A stretch of 35,940 nt of DNA from Sulfitobacter undariae (GCF_014196805.1 NZ_JACIEI010000022.1:1-35940), one strand, 5' to 3'. Shown: positions 15,403-24,601, counted from the first letter of the stretch. Notes: a model not told the origin generated them from the sequence alone. Numbers and translations are program-made.

Positions 15403-17007
15403 TTAAGGTCTGTCTTCACGAATGAACGCACTGGCGCGCTCTGCGATCATCACCGTGGGAGAATTGGTGTTTCCCGATACGATATTGGGCATGATGGACG
15501 CATCGACAACCCGAAGATTTGTAACCCCGTTCACACGCAACTGCGGGTCCACAACCGCATTTTCATCAATCCCCATGCGTGCAGTGCCAACCGGATGGAA
15601 AATCGTTGACGCGATCTGGCTTACTCCTTCCACCAATTCTTCTTCGGATTGATAGCGAGCACCCGGTTTGAATTCTTCTGGCAAATAGGGCGCGAGTGCC
15701 GATTGCCCCATGATTTCACGGGTCTTGCGGATGGCATTGGCTGCTACGATGCGGTCCCCCTCGGTAGACAGATAATTTGGCTGAATTTCGGGGTGTGATA
15801 GCGCATCTGGTGACGTAATATGCACATGGCCGCGGCTTTCAGGGCGCAGGTGGCAAACACTTGCCGTGATTGCAGGGAAGTCATGGGGCGCTTGCCCGAA
15901 TGCCTCCAGCGTAACCGGCTGCACATGATATTCCAGATCAGGCGTCGCCAACCTGTCATCTGAATAGGCAAAGGCACCCAGCTGGCTTGGGGCCATCGAC
16001 ATGGGGCCAGTGCGCTTTAACGCGTATTCAAGGCCAATTTTGGCCTTCCCCCACAGCGTTGAACTCATGACATTAAGCGTCTTTGCGCCCGTAACTTTGT
16101 AGGCACAGCGAATTTGCAAATGGTCTTGCAGGTTGCCCCCCACATCAGGTGCCTCGTGCAAGACATCAATGCCGTGCTTTTGTAGCAACCCGCCTGGACC
16201 GATGCCCGACAATTGAAGCAATTGTGGTGTGCCGATTGCGCCTGCCGACAGGATCACCTCACGGCGCGCGCTGGCCTTGGAGACTGTGCCTTTGTGCAAG
16301 AACTGCACTCCAGTCGCACGTTTCCCCGAGAACAGCACCTTTTGGGCCTGTGCATGGGTCATGATCTCAAGGTTTGGGCGCGACTTGGCGGGACGCAAAA
16401 ACGCCTTGGCTGAGCTCCAGCGCCAACCAGAGCGTTGGTTTACTTTAAAGTACCCCACCCCAAAATTGTCACCTCTGTTAAAATCATCTGTTTCGGGAAT
16501 ACCTGCCTGAATCGCTGCGGCTTTCCATGCATCCAGAATTTCCCAGTTGAGACGCTGCTCTTCGACACGCCATTCCCCGCCGGCCCCATGGGCCTCGTCT
16601 TCTCCGGCAAAATAATCTTCGGATTTCATGAAATAGGGCAAAACGTCGTCCCACGCCCATCCGGTATTGCCCTGTTGCCGCCAGCCGTCATAGTCACTTG
16701 ACTGCCCGCGCAGGTACAACATCCCGTTGATCGAGGAACTGCCTCCTAAAACACGGCCCCGTGGATACAATAAGGATCGTCCGCCCAAGCCCTCGCAAGC
16801 GGCTGTGGAATAACACCAATCTGTGCGCGGATTGCCGATGCAATACAGGTACCCCACGGGAATGTGTATCCAGTGATAGTTATCGCTCCCCCCAAATTCC
16901 AACAACAAAACGCGGTTGTTTGGGTCTTCGCTCAACCTATTGGCCAGAACACATCCAGCCGAGCCTGCGCCGACAATCACATAATCAAAATCGCCGTAGT
17001 CTCGCAT
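15403..17007 (-). CDS. GMC-family FAD-dependent oxidoreductase (choline dehydrogenase-like)
   Basis: A 534-residue flavoprotein. The N-terminal FAD motif is VGAGSAGCVLANRL (about 12-25), GMC signature 1 is PRGRVLGGSSSINGMLYLRG (about 82-101), signature 2 is GAIGTPQLLQLSGIGP (about 255-270), and the catalytic His/Asn region is STIFHPVGTARMG and NIVSGNTNSPTVMIAE near the C-terminus. Such enzymes oxidise primary alcohols and pass electrons to the quinone pool. The similarity is to BetA and to alcohol dehydrogenases such as AlkJ, but no betB or betI lies nearby, so I leave the substrate open. It is divergent from a LysR gene, which probably regulates it. Confidence 0.9.
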   Translation of the reverse strand: MRDYGDFDYVIVGAGSAGCVLANRLSEDPNNRVLLLEFGGSDNYHWIHIPVGYLYCIGNPRTDWCYSTAACEGLGGRSLLYPRGRVLGGSSSINGMLYLRGQSSDYDGWRQQGNTGWAWDDVLPYFMKSEDYFAGEDEAHGAGGEWRVEEQRLNWEILDAWKAAAIQAGIPETDDFNRGDNFGVGYFKVNQRSGWRWSSAKAFLRPAKSRPNLEIMTHAQAQKVLFSGKRATGVQFLHKGTVSKASARREVILSAGAIGTPQLLQLSGIGPGGLLQKHGIDVLHEAPDVGGNLQDHLQIRCAYKVTGAKTLNVMSSTLWGKAKIGLEYALKRTGPMSMAPSQLGAFAYSDDRLATPDLEYHVQPVTLEAFGQAPHDFPAITASVCHLRPESRGHVHITSPDALSHPEIQPNYLSTEGDRIVAANAIRKTREIMGQSALAPYLPEEFKPGARYQSEEELVEGVSQIASTIFHPVGTARMGIDENAVVDPQLRVNGVTNLRVVDASIMPNIVSGNTNSPTVMIAERASAFIREDRP

Positions 17008-17101
17008 GATGTGTTTTCCCTATTTTTGACGTGATCGTGCGTCGCGTACAACGCGCTTCCACCAAGACAGATATCTAACAATAGGCATAAAGACTTCACA
17101 A

Positions 17102-17138
17102 TGAACATAAATGCACATAGTGATGCCGAATATGTTCA
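17102..17138. promoter_or_regulatory. Candidate LysR operator half-sites between the GMC gene and lysR
   Basis: TGAACATA (17102-17109) and its reverse complement TATGTTCA (17131-17138) are separated by 21 bp in the 235-bp divergent gap. Spaced inverted half-sites in the shared intergenic region are the usual layout for a LysR regulator acting on the opposite gene. No binding data; inferred from position and symmetry. Confidence 0.4.
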
Positions 17139-17242
17139 GCCTCGAAGCATCAGGACCGTCAGTGGGGCCACCTAGCTCCCTGAATGAGCGACGTGACTTC
17201 GGGGTTTGGCATAGGCTAGATTTCTAATAGAGAGCTGACGGC

Positions 17243-18133
17243 ATGAATTTTGAGTGGGACGACCTTCGTATCTTTTTAGAGGTTCACCGCACAAGGCGTC
17301 CAAGTCAGGCAGCCAAACGGCTTAAGTCGTCACATACAACAATCGCACGGCGGCTCAAATCTCTGCAAGACAAACTGGGGCTGACACTGTTTGAGCCCAC
17401 AAAAGACGGCATGGTTCTAAGCGAGTTTGGCCAAAGCATCCTGTCGCATGCCGAACAAATGGAGCGCTCGGCCAATGCGATTTCCGATCTGGCGAGCCGT
17501 GTGAACGGGCTGGGCAAACAAAAAATCCGAGTCGGTGCACCAGATGGTTTCGGAAATGCGGTTCTGTCGCATATCCTGCCCAAACTCATCACCTCAAATC
17601 CAGCAATGGAAGTTGATCTTGTGCCTCTTCCCATCGCCCATAAACTGTGGCGGCGGGATGTGGATATCGCCATTTCACTAGACAGACCCGCACGCGGACC
17701 ATTGGTCATGCGTAAACTGATGGATTACGATTTACGCATCTATGCAGGACCAAAGTTTTTCGATAATCGCACACGTCCCACCCAACGCGAAGACCTCCGC
17801 GCCTACCCCTTTATCGGCTATGTAGAAGAGCTACTTTATACGGATGAGCTGCACTTCAATAATATCTTGATGTCAGGCCTTCAGGTTGTTTACCGCGGCT
17901 CCACTGTAAAAGCCCAATTTGATGCCGTGATGGGGAATGTTGGCCTAGGCGTTTTGCCATGTTACATGGCCCGCGACACGGCACTTGAACCCGTAATGGC
18001 ACAAGACATCACCTTTAGCCGCACCTACTGGATGAGCTATCTCGAAGAGAACCGTCATCTCGCCCCCATTCAAAACGCAAGCGAATTTATCTTTGATGCC
18101 ACCCGCGAGCTTTCTGCGATATTCAAATATTAA
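17243..18133 (+). CDS. LysR-family transcriptional regulator
   Basis: A 296-residue LysR protein. The N-terminal winged HTH (about 5-62) contains PSQAAKRLKSSHTTIARRLKSL, written here as PSQAAKRLKSSHTTIARR, followed by a linker helix and an effector domain (about 90-290; DVDIAISLDRPARGPLV and GVLPCYM are typical). It starts with 235 bp to the divergent GMC oxidoreductase and is probably its regulator. The sensor pocket cannot be assigned. It ends 66 bp before the convergent proB, with a strong palindrome in between. Confidence 0.93.
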   Translation: MNFEWDDLRIFLEVHRTRRPSQAAKRLKSSHTTIARRLKSLQDKLGLTLFEPTKDGMVLSEFGQSILSHAEQMERSANAISDLASRVNGLGKQKIRVGAPDGFGNAVLSHILPKLITSNPAMEVDLVPLPIAHKLWRRDVDIAISLDRPARGPLVMRKLMDYDLRIYAGPKFFDNRTRPTQREDLRAYPFIGYVEELLYTDELHFNNILMSGLQVVYRGSTVKAQFDAVMGNVGLGVLPCYMARDTALEPVMAQDITFSRTYWMSYLEENRHLAPIQNASEFIFDATRELSAIFKY

Positions 18134-18163
18134 GACCGCTCATGTGCCTATTGGATCCTGTCG

Positions 18164-18193
18164 TACGCTCGGTCGCGTTAACGACCGAGCGTA
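18164..18193. terminator. Bidirectional terminator-like palindrome between lysR and proB
   Basis: A perfect 12-bp inverted repeat, TACGCTCGGTCG / CGACCGAGCGTA, around the six bases CGTTAA. It lies between two convergent genes, where a shared terminator is expected. No long T-run follows on either side, so termination could be Rho-assisted; the position is the main argument. Confidence 0.6.
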
Positions 18194-18198
18194 TTGAA

Positions 18199-19359
18199 TC
18201 ACGCTGGTATAACGACTTTTTGGTCGTGTTCAGGCGCATCCAGTTGCAGGTGGTTTTCTTCAAGCACCAGAATGTTCTCTGCGCCGACTACATCACTTTT
18301 CGTCTTATACCCAATCACATCTTCAACGGGCATATCCAAATGGCGTGCCATCAACATCGTCTCCTCAGAGGAGAAATTCGTCAGCCCACGGGCGACTTCC
18401 TCACCGTCCTCGTTGTAGATATGCAAAACATCGCCTTTGGTGAAATCGCCTTGGATCGAAATGACGTCCATCCGGCTGACACCTTGTTTCCGACCTACAA
18501 TTCCAGCAGCCACTTCATTGGAAACGACAAGCGTTCCTGAGACTTGCAAACGGTTGCTCAACCAAATTTTCAAAGGAGAGGCCGTTACCCCACTCACAAG
18601 ACAGCGTGTGAAACGGCGTTCATTTTTCAGTACCGACGATACGGGGCGCTCGATGATGCCCTCAGCAATTATTGTCTCTACACCTGCGTTCTGCGCCATG
18701 TTGGCTGCGTGCATTTTCGTGAGCATGCCCCCGCTTCCCAATGCGCTGATACCTGTGGTGGATTCCAGATGTTCGCTGACATCTTCGATTTCATGGATGA
18801 ACTTCGCGTCCGCTTCAGAAGGGTCGCGATCATACAGGCCTTCAACGCTGGTCAGAATGATCAATTGATCAGCTTCGACCATTTGCGCAACTTTGGCTGA
18901 CAACCTGTCGTTATCACCTACACGAAGGTCGCGCGTTGCGACTGAATCGTTTTCATTGATGATGGGCAAAATGTCGTTTTCGAACAATCTTAGCATGGTG
19001 TTTTTGATGTTCAGAAAACGGCGACTTTCCTCCATATCCTCGACTGTCACAAGCATCTGTGCGACCTGTAAATCGTACTCAGAGGCGACCTGCCGGTAAG
19101 CATTCATCAGCAGTGGTTGACCACAGGCAGCGGCGGCTTGCTTGTCCAAAACGCCAGCTTCTTCGGGGCGTTTTCCGACCATATTCAACCCCAATGCAAC
19201 CGAGCCAGAGGAGGTCAAAATAATATCATGCCCTTCCGTTTGAAGCTGCGCCAAGTCGCTTAGCAAACCGTTTATGAAGGCATAGCGAAGGGTCAAATTA
19301 TCACTATTGGCCAGTAGACTGGAACCGATTTTGACAACTATTTTTTTCTTCGTCGACAT
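18199..19359 (-). CDS. proB: Glutamate 5-kinase with PUA domain
   Basis: A 386-residue ProB: ATP-dependent phosphorylation of glutamate, the first step of proline synthesis. The amino-acid kinase domain (about 5-260) shows VVKIGSSLLA, TSSGSVALG, EDMEESRRFLNI, PIINENDSVATRDLRVGDND and ALGSGGMLTKM. A C-terminal PUA domain (about 280-372) follows. It is somewhat longer than common ProB (about 367-375), with a short acidic C-terminal tail. The gene is divergent from proC-proA and not adjacent to obgE, so it looks like a dedicated second proline set rather than the housekeeping locus. The GGAG ribosome site before ATG supports the start. Confidence 0.95.
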   Translation of the reverse strand: MSTKKKIVVKIGSSLLANSDNLTLRYAFINGLLSDLAQLQTEGHDIILTSSGSVALGLNMVGKRPEEAGVLDKQAAAACGQPLLMNAYRQVASEYDLQVAQMLVTVEDMEESRRFLNIKNTMLRLFENDILPIINENDSVATRDLRVGDNDRLSAKVAQMVEADQLIILTSVEGLYDRDPSEADAKFIHEIEDVSEHLESTTGISALGSGGMLTKMHAANMAQNAGVETIIAEGIIERPVSSVLKNERRFTRCLVSGVTASPLKIWLSNRLQVSGTLVVSNEVAAGIVGRKQGVSRMDVISIQGDFTKGDVLHIYNEDGEEVARGLTNFSSEETMLMARHLDMPVEDVIGYKTKSDVVGAENILVLEENHLQLDAPEHDQKVVIPA

Positions 19360-19408
19360 AATATATCTCCGATAATTATTTGTTTTAAGAGGATAATTGC
19401 TAACCGTT

Positions 19409-19424
19409 TGCGTCCTTGGACGCA
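19409..19424. promoter_or_regulatory. Palindrome in the proB promoter region
   Basis: TGCGTCC-TT-GGACGCA is a 7-2-7 inverted repeat 50 bp upstream of the proB start, in the 274-bp gap shared with proC. Its compact symmetry fits an operator better than an RNA hairpin, since the loop would be only two bases. The candidate regulator is not identifiable. Confidence 0.35.
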
Positions 19425-19559
19425 GCCATGTAGCAAGACCTCATTCAGGTGCTCGGATGACGTATAACACGCATCCCGTGTGTGAATGCAAACAGGTTGC
19501 TGCGCTGCGGCGCACATTTTGGTGCATTTGGGCCACTTGGCGCCGATACAAAATCAACG

Positions 19560-19613
19560 GTTGATCGGGCACCTTGCAGAGTGGGTGCGGCACGCAAAAC
19601 GTGCGGGATCAAC
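19560..19613 (+). promoter_or_regulatory. Structured 5' leader upstream of proC
   Basis: GTTGATC (19560-19566) can pair with GATCAAC (19607-19613), enclosing a second hairpin GCACG-CAAAA-CGTGC (19590-19604). The structure ends just before the ribosome site AAGGAG (19621-19626) of proC. It could be an mRNA leader element affecting proC-proA translation. I see no known riboswitch consensus in it. Confidence 0.35.
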
Positions 19614-19633
19614 GTAGAGTAAGGAGAGCAAAG

Positions 19634-20413
19634 ATGAAGATACTTTTGATCGGATGTGGCAAGATGGGCGGCGCGATGCTGCGCCAGTGGATCAACCACG
19701 ACGGTAACCAATTCACCGTCGCTGATCCAGCTGTCACAGAGCTGCCTACTGGCGTAACGCATGTCACAAAAGCGACATCCCTGCCACAGGGCGAATTCGA
19801 TGTGATTGTCATCGCTATCAAGCCTCAGATGATTGCCGATTTGCTGCCCGCTTACATCCCCGCTTTAAAATCTGGGGGCTGTTTTGTCTCCATTGCGGCG
19901 GGGTGCAGTATTGCAACCTTGGCCGACATTGTTGGCGATGCCGCGATCATTCGCGTGATGCCAAACCTTGCAGCGATGGTAGGGATGGGCGTGTCTGGCC
20001 TATACGCAAACCCCGCTTGTTCCCAACAACAAGAAACGGATGTCACCGCGTTCATCGCCCAAACAGGCCGCTGTGTTCCGCTGTCCAGCGAAGATGAAAT
20101 CGACCGCCTGACCGCAATAAGCGGCAGTGGACCGGGGTATGTGTTTGAAATCATGCGCAGCTATGTCGAGGCTGCCAAACGCTTGGGCTTTGACGAGGAA
20201 ACCGCCCGCGCCTTGGTGTTTGATACAATCACCGGCACCGTTGAAACCGCACGCCAATCAGATGTCTCTCTGGAGGACTTACGAAACTCCGTGACCAGCA
20301 AAAATGGCACGACACAGGCTGGATTAGATGAGCTGCGCCGCGACGGACAGCTGGACAGCCTTCTGGATGACACCGTGCAGGCCGCATACCGCCGCGCCGC
20401 CGAACTGAGATAA
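19634..20413 (+). CDS. proC: Pyrroline-5-carboxylate reductase
   Basis: A 259-residue ProC, the last step of proline synthesis (pyrroline-5-carboxylate to proline, NADPH). The Rossmann motif LLIGCGKMGGAM is at the N-terminus, MPNLAAMVGMGVSGLYAN lies mid-protein, and the family signature SGSGPGYVFEIMRSYVEA lies at about 164-181. SKNGTTQAGL near the C-terminus is also characteristic. The start at 19634 is set by AAGGAG 7 bp upstream; a longer open frame exists but lacks a ribosome site. It is followed 37 bp later by proA in one transcript. Confidence 0.95.
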   Translation: MKILLIGCGKMGGAMLRQWINHDGNQFTVADPAVTELPTGVTHVTKATSLPQGEFDVIVIAIKPQMIADLLPAYIPALKSGGCFVSIAAGCSIATLADIVGDAAIIRVMPNLAAMVGMGVSGLYANPACSQQQETDVTAFIAQTGRCVPLSSEDEIDRLTAISGSGPGYVFEIMRSYVEAAKRLGFDEETARALVFDTITGTVETARQSDVSLEDLRNSVTSKNGTTQAGLDELRRDGQLDSLLDDTVQAAYRRAAELR

Positions 20414-20450
20414 GAGCCGCGCGTTGAGCGCAGCACATAGGAGATGAAGC

Positions 20451-21725
20451 ATGACCGATATGATCCCAAAAGAAACCGAAATGGACGTCGCAGCGGTTGT
20501 TGCGCAATTGGGCCAACGCGCAAAAGCAGCGGCACAGGACCTTGCGCTGGCAACAGCTGAACAACGCAATCTGGCACTGCGTGAGGCCGCCAAGGCCCTA
20601 CGCGCCCGCACCAGTGAGATTTTGGAGGCCAACGCCGCTGACCTGAACAGCATCAGCGGCAAGGATGATGCCTTTGTTGACCGCCTGACCCTAACCAAGG
20701 ACCGCGTCGCCGCAATGGCTGATGCCGTTGATGCCATCGCTGAGCAATCCGATCCCCTAGGCCGCACACTGGCACGGTTCGACCGCCCCAATGGCCTAGT
20801 AATCGACCGCGTGAGCGTCCCTATCGGTGTCATCGCGATGATCTATGAATCGCGTCCTAATGTGGGCTCTGACGCCGGCGCATTATGTGTAAAGTCCGGC
20901 AACGCCGTTATCCTGCGCGGTGGCTCCGAGAGTTTGCAGTCTTCGCGGGTCATCGTGGCCTGTTTGGCGCAAGGGTTGAAGGCGACGGGACTTCCCGAAG
21001 ATGCTGTGCAATTGGTCGACACCCGCGACCGCGAAGCGGTTAAGCATTTACTACACAGCACTGAAACCGTCGATCTGGTGATCCCGCGCGGGGGGCGTGG
21101 CTTGGTCTCCTTGGTGCAAAAGGAGGCCCGCGTGCCAACCCTGCTGCACCTAGATGGCAACAATCACAGCTATATCCATGAAAGTGCCGATATCGAAAAA
21201 GCGGTCGGCGTTGTCCAGAATGCCAAAATGCGCCGAACGGGGATTTGCGGGGCCACTGAATGCGTGGTGATTGACCGCAAGATTGCACAGGACGTCCTGC
21301 CACGTTTGGCAAAAGCGCTTGCAGATTGCGAACTGCGCGGCGACGACGAAGCCCGTAAAATCTTACCAGATATGTCCCCTGCCACCGATACAGATTGGGA
21401 CACAGAATACCTCAGCAATATCATGTCCGTAAAGATCGTAAGCGACCTGAACGAGGCGATCACTTTTGTGCAGGCCCACTCTTCGGGTCACACTGACGCG
21501 ATCATGGCTGAGGACACGGAGGCAGCTAAACGCTTTATGGTCGCCATCGACTCGGCTGTGGTCATGCACAATGCCTCTACCCAGTTTGCAGACGGTGGTG
21601 AGTTTGGCATGGGCGCCGAAATTGGCATTGCGACAGGTAAAATGCATGCCCGCGGTCCTGTCGGTGCAGAACAATTGACCAGCTTCAAATATCTTGTCTT
21701 TGGTAACGGTCAAAAACGCCCCTAG
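20451..21725 (+). CDS. proA: Glutamate-5-semialdehyde dehydrogenase (gamma-glutamyl phosphate reductase)
   Basis: A 424-residue ProA: NADPH-dependent reduction of gamma-glutamyl phosphate to glutamate semialdehyde. It shows the aldehyde dehydrogenase fold with [20 protein letters not shown] (about 131-150), [21 protein letters not shown] and the catalytic C266 in [10 protein letters not shown]. Length and motifs are normal. It follows proC with ribosome site AGGAGA and completes the glutamate-to-proline route with divergent proB. The gene order (B divergent to C-A) and the potassium transporter next door point to osmotic stress proline production. Confidence 0.95.
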   Translation: MTDMIPKETEMDVAAVVAQLGQRAKAAAQDLALATAEQRNLALREAAKALRARTSEILEANAADLNSISGKDDAFVDRLTLTKDRVAAMADAVDAIAEQSDPLGRTLARFDRPNGLVIDRVSVPIGVIAMIYESRPNVGSDAGALCVKSGNAVILRGGSESLQSSRVIVACLAQGLKATGLPEDAVQLVDTRDREAVKHLLHSTETVDLVIPRGGRGLVSLVQKEARVPTLLHLDGNNHSYIHESADIEKAVGVVQNAKMRRTGICGATECVVIDRKIAQDVLPRLAKALADCELRGDDEARKILPDMSPATDTDWDTEYLSNIMSVKIVSDLNEAITFVQAHSSGHTDAIMAEDTEAAKRFMVAIDSAVVMHNASTQFADGGEFGMGAEIGIATGKMHARGPVGAEQLTSFKYLVFGNGQKRP

Positions 21726-21782
21726 GGTTAGGTACGTCGTGTAAAAAATAGATAAATCATGCACTCTGGCCAGCGAATTTTG

Positions 21783-21788
21783 TATAAT
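21783..21788 (+). promoter_or_regulatory. Candidate -10 element for ktrAB
   Basis: TATAAT, identical to the consensus, lies in the 196-bp gap between proA and ktrA. The spacing region upstream (about 21760-21765) has only a poor -35 match. It suggests ktrAB can be transcribed separately from proCA. Confidence 0.4.
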
Positions 21789-21921
21789 TACTGGCCCGAG
21801 TAAACCTCCCTGCCCTTTTTCTGCATTGCAGCGGATGCTCCCCGGAATACTGCGGCAACAGTTGCTTTCGATTGACAAGACGCATCATATGTTCATTGCC
21901 TTTGCTGAAAGTTCTGGAGGA

Positions 21922-22605
21922 ATGAAATTGGTCGACAAAAAAAGACATCGTGGCACGCGTACGTTCGGGGTGGTTGGTCTGGGTAATTTTGGAAGTACGG
22001 TCGCCAACGAATTACAGCGCTTTGGTAACCACGTCATCGGGATCGATATTTCGCAAACCCGTGTTGCCAGCCACGCCGATACATTGTCTCAGACGATGAT
22101 CGTCGATGCGCGAGACGACATCGCCCTGCGCGAAGCAGGTATGGGGGATTGCGAAGTTGGCGTTGTGGCCATGGGCTCCGATCTGGAGGCCAGCATTCTA
22201 GCTGCGATCAACCTTAAACTGATTGGCGTGCCAGTCGTCTGGGCAAAAGCCACAACCAAGACGCACCACAGAATTCTCAGCAAACTTGGTGTGGACCGGA
22301 TCATTCACCCCGAAGTCGAGGTCGGTCAACATATCGCCCAAGTACTGCACAACCCTCTGGTGCGAGACTATGTAAGCCTTGGCAACGGCTATCACGTGGT
22401 AAATTTCCGCATACCCGAAAGCCTTGAAGGCAAGATCCTTGCGGAATTGCCCCATAAAGAGAAATTCAATTTGCGCTGTATCGGAATCATGCGTGGCACC
22501 GAATTCATCGGGCAAGACGGCGCTGGATGCCCGCTGCAAAGCGACGATCTTTTACTGCTTTTGGGCCGCCGCAGCGACCTACGCGATTTCGCAGCGAGCC
22601 TCTAG
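21922..22605 (+). CDS. ktrA: Potassium uptake regulatory subunit KtrA (RCK/TrkA-N)
   Basis: A 227-residue cytoplasmic RCK protein. The Rossmann domain (about 13-140) has VVGLGNFGSTVANEL and VIGIDIS, and the C-terminal TrkA-C domain (about 150-225) ends with LLLLGRRSDL. It binds ATP/ADP and gates the KtrB channel. The start is uncertain: ATG at 21922 lies only 1 bp after GGAGG, while TTG at 21928 has a 7-bp spacing and gives a protein two residues shorter. The stop is 1 bp before ktrB. It follows the proline genes and probably belongs to the same osmotic response. Confidence 0.9.
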   Translation: MKLVDKKRHRGTRTFGVVGLGNFGSTVANELQRFGNHVIGIDISQTRVASHADTLSQTMIVDARDDIALREAGMGDCEVGVVAMGSDLEASILAAINLKLIGVPVVWAKATTKTHHRILSKLGVDRIIHPEVEVGQHIAQVLHNPLVRDYVSLGNGYHVVNFRIPESLEGKILAELPHKEKFNLRCIGIMRGTEFIGQDGAGCPLQSDDLLLLLGRRSDLRDFAASL

Positions 22606-22606
22606 C

Positions 22607-23950
22607 ATGGCGTTTCGAAAAACAAAGCGCCTTGGAGCAAGCAAGAAGTTCAGCCTTCCGCCGCCCGCGCTACTGGGGGTGTTTTATGTGGCCTTCATCA
22701 TTGCAGGTGCCTTGTTGCTTTGGCTGCCGATCTCTCATTACGGTGATATCGGGCTGAGCGAGGCACTCTTCACCTCCACTTCCGCTGTCACGGTGACCGG
22801 CCTTGTCCTGGCTGATACGGGCGCGGCCTTTACCGGTTTCGGGCAAGCGGTAATAGCTATGTTAATACAGTTTGGTGGGCTTGGCTTAATGACCTTCGCC
22901 GTTCTGCTGCTCGGCGCACTGGGGATCCCCGTTGGCATGCCACAGCGCCTGATCCTGCGCGAGGACTTAAACCAGACGTCTTTGTCAAATCTGACCTATC
23001 TCGCCCGTATTATTCTAATTATCGCATTGGTCTGCGAGGCACTTGGTGCGGTGGCGCTGATGTTTGTCTTTGTGCCCGAGTTCGGATGGAATGGCATCTG
23101 GCAGGCTGTTTTCCATTCGATATCCGCGTTTAACAATGCGGGGTTCGCCCTGCACCCCGACAGTTTGTCACGGTGGGTTGGAAATCCGGTCGTCAATGTT
23201 GTTGTGCCGCTTTTGTTCATTCTGGGCGGGCTGGGGTTTGTCGTGGTTGGTGACATCTACCAGCAACGCAACTGGCGCAAGCTGACGCTGCACTCCAAAT
23301 TGATGCTCATCGGCACGATGGTTTTGATCCTTTGGGGCACGGTGATGTTTGGACTGCTGGAGTGGAGCAATCCCGCGACGCTTGGCCCCCTGAGCACCCC
23401 TGACAAGCTCTGGGCAAGCTGGTTTCAAGGGGTCACGCCCCGCACGGCAGGTTTCAATACGATTGATACAGGCGGAATGCATGACAGCTCAACGATGTTG
23501 ACCATGACCCTGATGCTGGTTGGCGGCGGCAGTACATCCACCGCGGGCGGCATCAAGGTGACTACGGTTTGTGTCTTGCTCTTGGCGACCGTGGCTTTCT
23601 TTCGGCGGCAGACAACATTGCACGCCTTCGGGCGCTCCTTGGGCGTGGAAGAAGTGATGAAAGTCATGGCACTCACAACCATTTCGATGCTTCTTGTCAT
23701 TGCAGGGATTTTCATAACGTCGATCAGCCATGATGGCCAATTTATAGATTTAGCGTTCGAAGTAACCTCTGCCTTTGGGACAGTCGGTTTATCGCGCGGC
23801 ACAACTGGTGATCTTGATGCCGTAGGCAGAGCTGTAATCATCGTGACGATGTTCATTGGCCGTGTGGGACCATTGGCAATCGGATTTTTCTTGGCCACCC
23901 GCAGCATACCGCGTGTGAAATATCCCGCAGGACAGGTTTACCTTGGGTAG
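22607..23950 (+). CDS. ktrB: Potassium uptake channel subunit KtrB (TrkH/KtrB family)
   Basis: A 447-residue membrane protein of the Ktr/Trk/HKT superfamily with four M1-P-M2 repeats. The selectivity-loop glycines are visible in SAVTVTGLVL, SISAFNNAGFAL, GVTPRTAGFNT and SAFGTVGLSRG. GGGSTSTAGGIK is the flexible gating loop of the third repeat, typical of KtrB. The length matches KtrB rather than TrkH (about 483). It starts 1 bp after ktrA. A longer open frame upstream is a shadow of ktrA. Sodium-coupled or voltage-driven potassium uptake is the first response to hyperosmotic shock, followed by proline. Confidence 0.93.
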   Translation: MAFRKTKRLGASKKFSLPPPALLGVFYVAFIIAGALLLWLPISHYGDIGLSEALFTSTSAVTVTGLVLADTGAAFTGFGQAVIAMLIQFGGLGLMTFAVLLLGALGIPVGMPQRLILREDLNQTSLSNLTYLARIILIIALVCEALGAVALMFVFVPEFGWNGIWQAVFHSISAFNNAGFALHPDSLSRWVGNPVVNVVVPLLFILGGLGFVVVGDIYQQRNWRKLTLHSKLMLIGTMVLILWGTVMFGLLEWSNPATLGPLSTPDKLWASWFQGVTPRTAGFNTIDTGGMHDSSTMLTMTLMLVGGGSTSTAGGIKVTTVCVLLLATVAFFRRQTTLHAFGRSLGVEEVMKVMALTTISMLLVIAGIFITSISHDGQFIDLAFEVTSAFGTVGLSRGTTGDLDAVGRAVIIVTMFIGRVGPLAIGFFLATRSIPRVKYPAGQVYLG

Positions 23951-23980
23951 TTTATCAGCAGTGTTGCAGTAGCCCGATCC

Positions 23981-24601
23981 CTAGGAAACAAAATTTCGCG
24001 CGACCGCAATTGCTACAGCATGGGTCCGGTTCACGGCACCCAACTTGCCACAAACCCGCAGCGCACGCTGTTTGACAGTAGATTCCGCAATATTGAGTTT
24101 TTGCGCAATCTCCCGCTGCGCCAGCCCTTCCTTCAGGCACGACAAAACGTCAATTTCAGCTTGGGTCAGATCAGGGCGTTTCAACAAAAGTGGTGCCCAT
24201 GATTTGAACTTTTTGCTCACATGGGCCAGTTCGGCATCGGTGAGGTCACGGTCATGCCGTGCGATACCAAGGAAAGATTTGCTCATCCCGTATCTTTGCG
24301 ATGAAACCCCACCATATTTGAGACGGAAGCATTTTGCATGCTGCATCACACCACCGATGTCCGGGATTTCGAGGTCTGACCAGCGCCGCGTTCCTGAATT
24401 AGATAATGCCCAAACAACAGTAGGATCGAGCCCAAAATACGCTTTTTCCTTGTACACATCCATCCATTCCTTTGGGTAGGTAGAATAAAGGAATTCAGTA
24501 CCTTCGAAAGAAAATCCAAACATCATAATGACACCAGCGTTGCCGATTTCATTCAAGACTTTCATCTCATTTTCATAGTCTGGGATCAACGAAGGCAGCA
24601 T
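23981..24601 (-). CDS. LuxR-type quorum-sensing regulator without an adjacent luxI
   Basis: A 206-residue LuxR protein. The autoinducer-binding domain (about 10-135) keeps the key residues W46, Y50, D59, P60 and W74 at the canonical spacing (W-x3-Y, then DP 9 residues on, then W). The LuxR HTH (about 145-200) contains LTQAEIDVLSCLKEGLAQRE, IAQKLNIAESTV and the final GAVNRTHAVAIAV. It should therefore be able to bind an acyl-homoserine lactone. No luxI is present in the window, so it is a LuxR solo here. The start could be GTG at 24613 instead; neither start has a good ribosome site. It is convergent with ktrB. Confidence 0.9.
   Translation of the reverse strand: MLPSLIPDYENEMKVLNEIGNAGVIMMFGFSFEGTEFLYSTYPKEWMDVYKEKAYFGLDPTVVWALSNSGTRRWSDLEIPDIGGVMQHAKCFRLKYGGVSSQRYGMSKSFLGIARHDRDLTDAELAHVSKKFKSWAPLLLKRPDLTQAEIDVLSCLKEGLAQREIAQKLNIAESTVKQRALRVCGKLGAVNRTHAVAIAVARNFVS

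Noticed and set aside
15403..17007. Naming the GMC oxidoreductase betA (choline dehydrogenase)
   Set aside because: The motifs are shared by many GMC alcohol dehydrogenases, and neither betB, betI nor a choline transporter is nearby.
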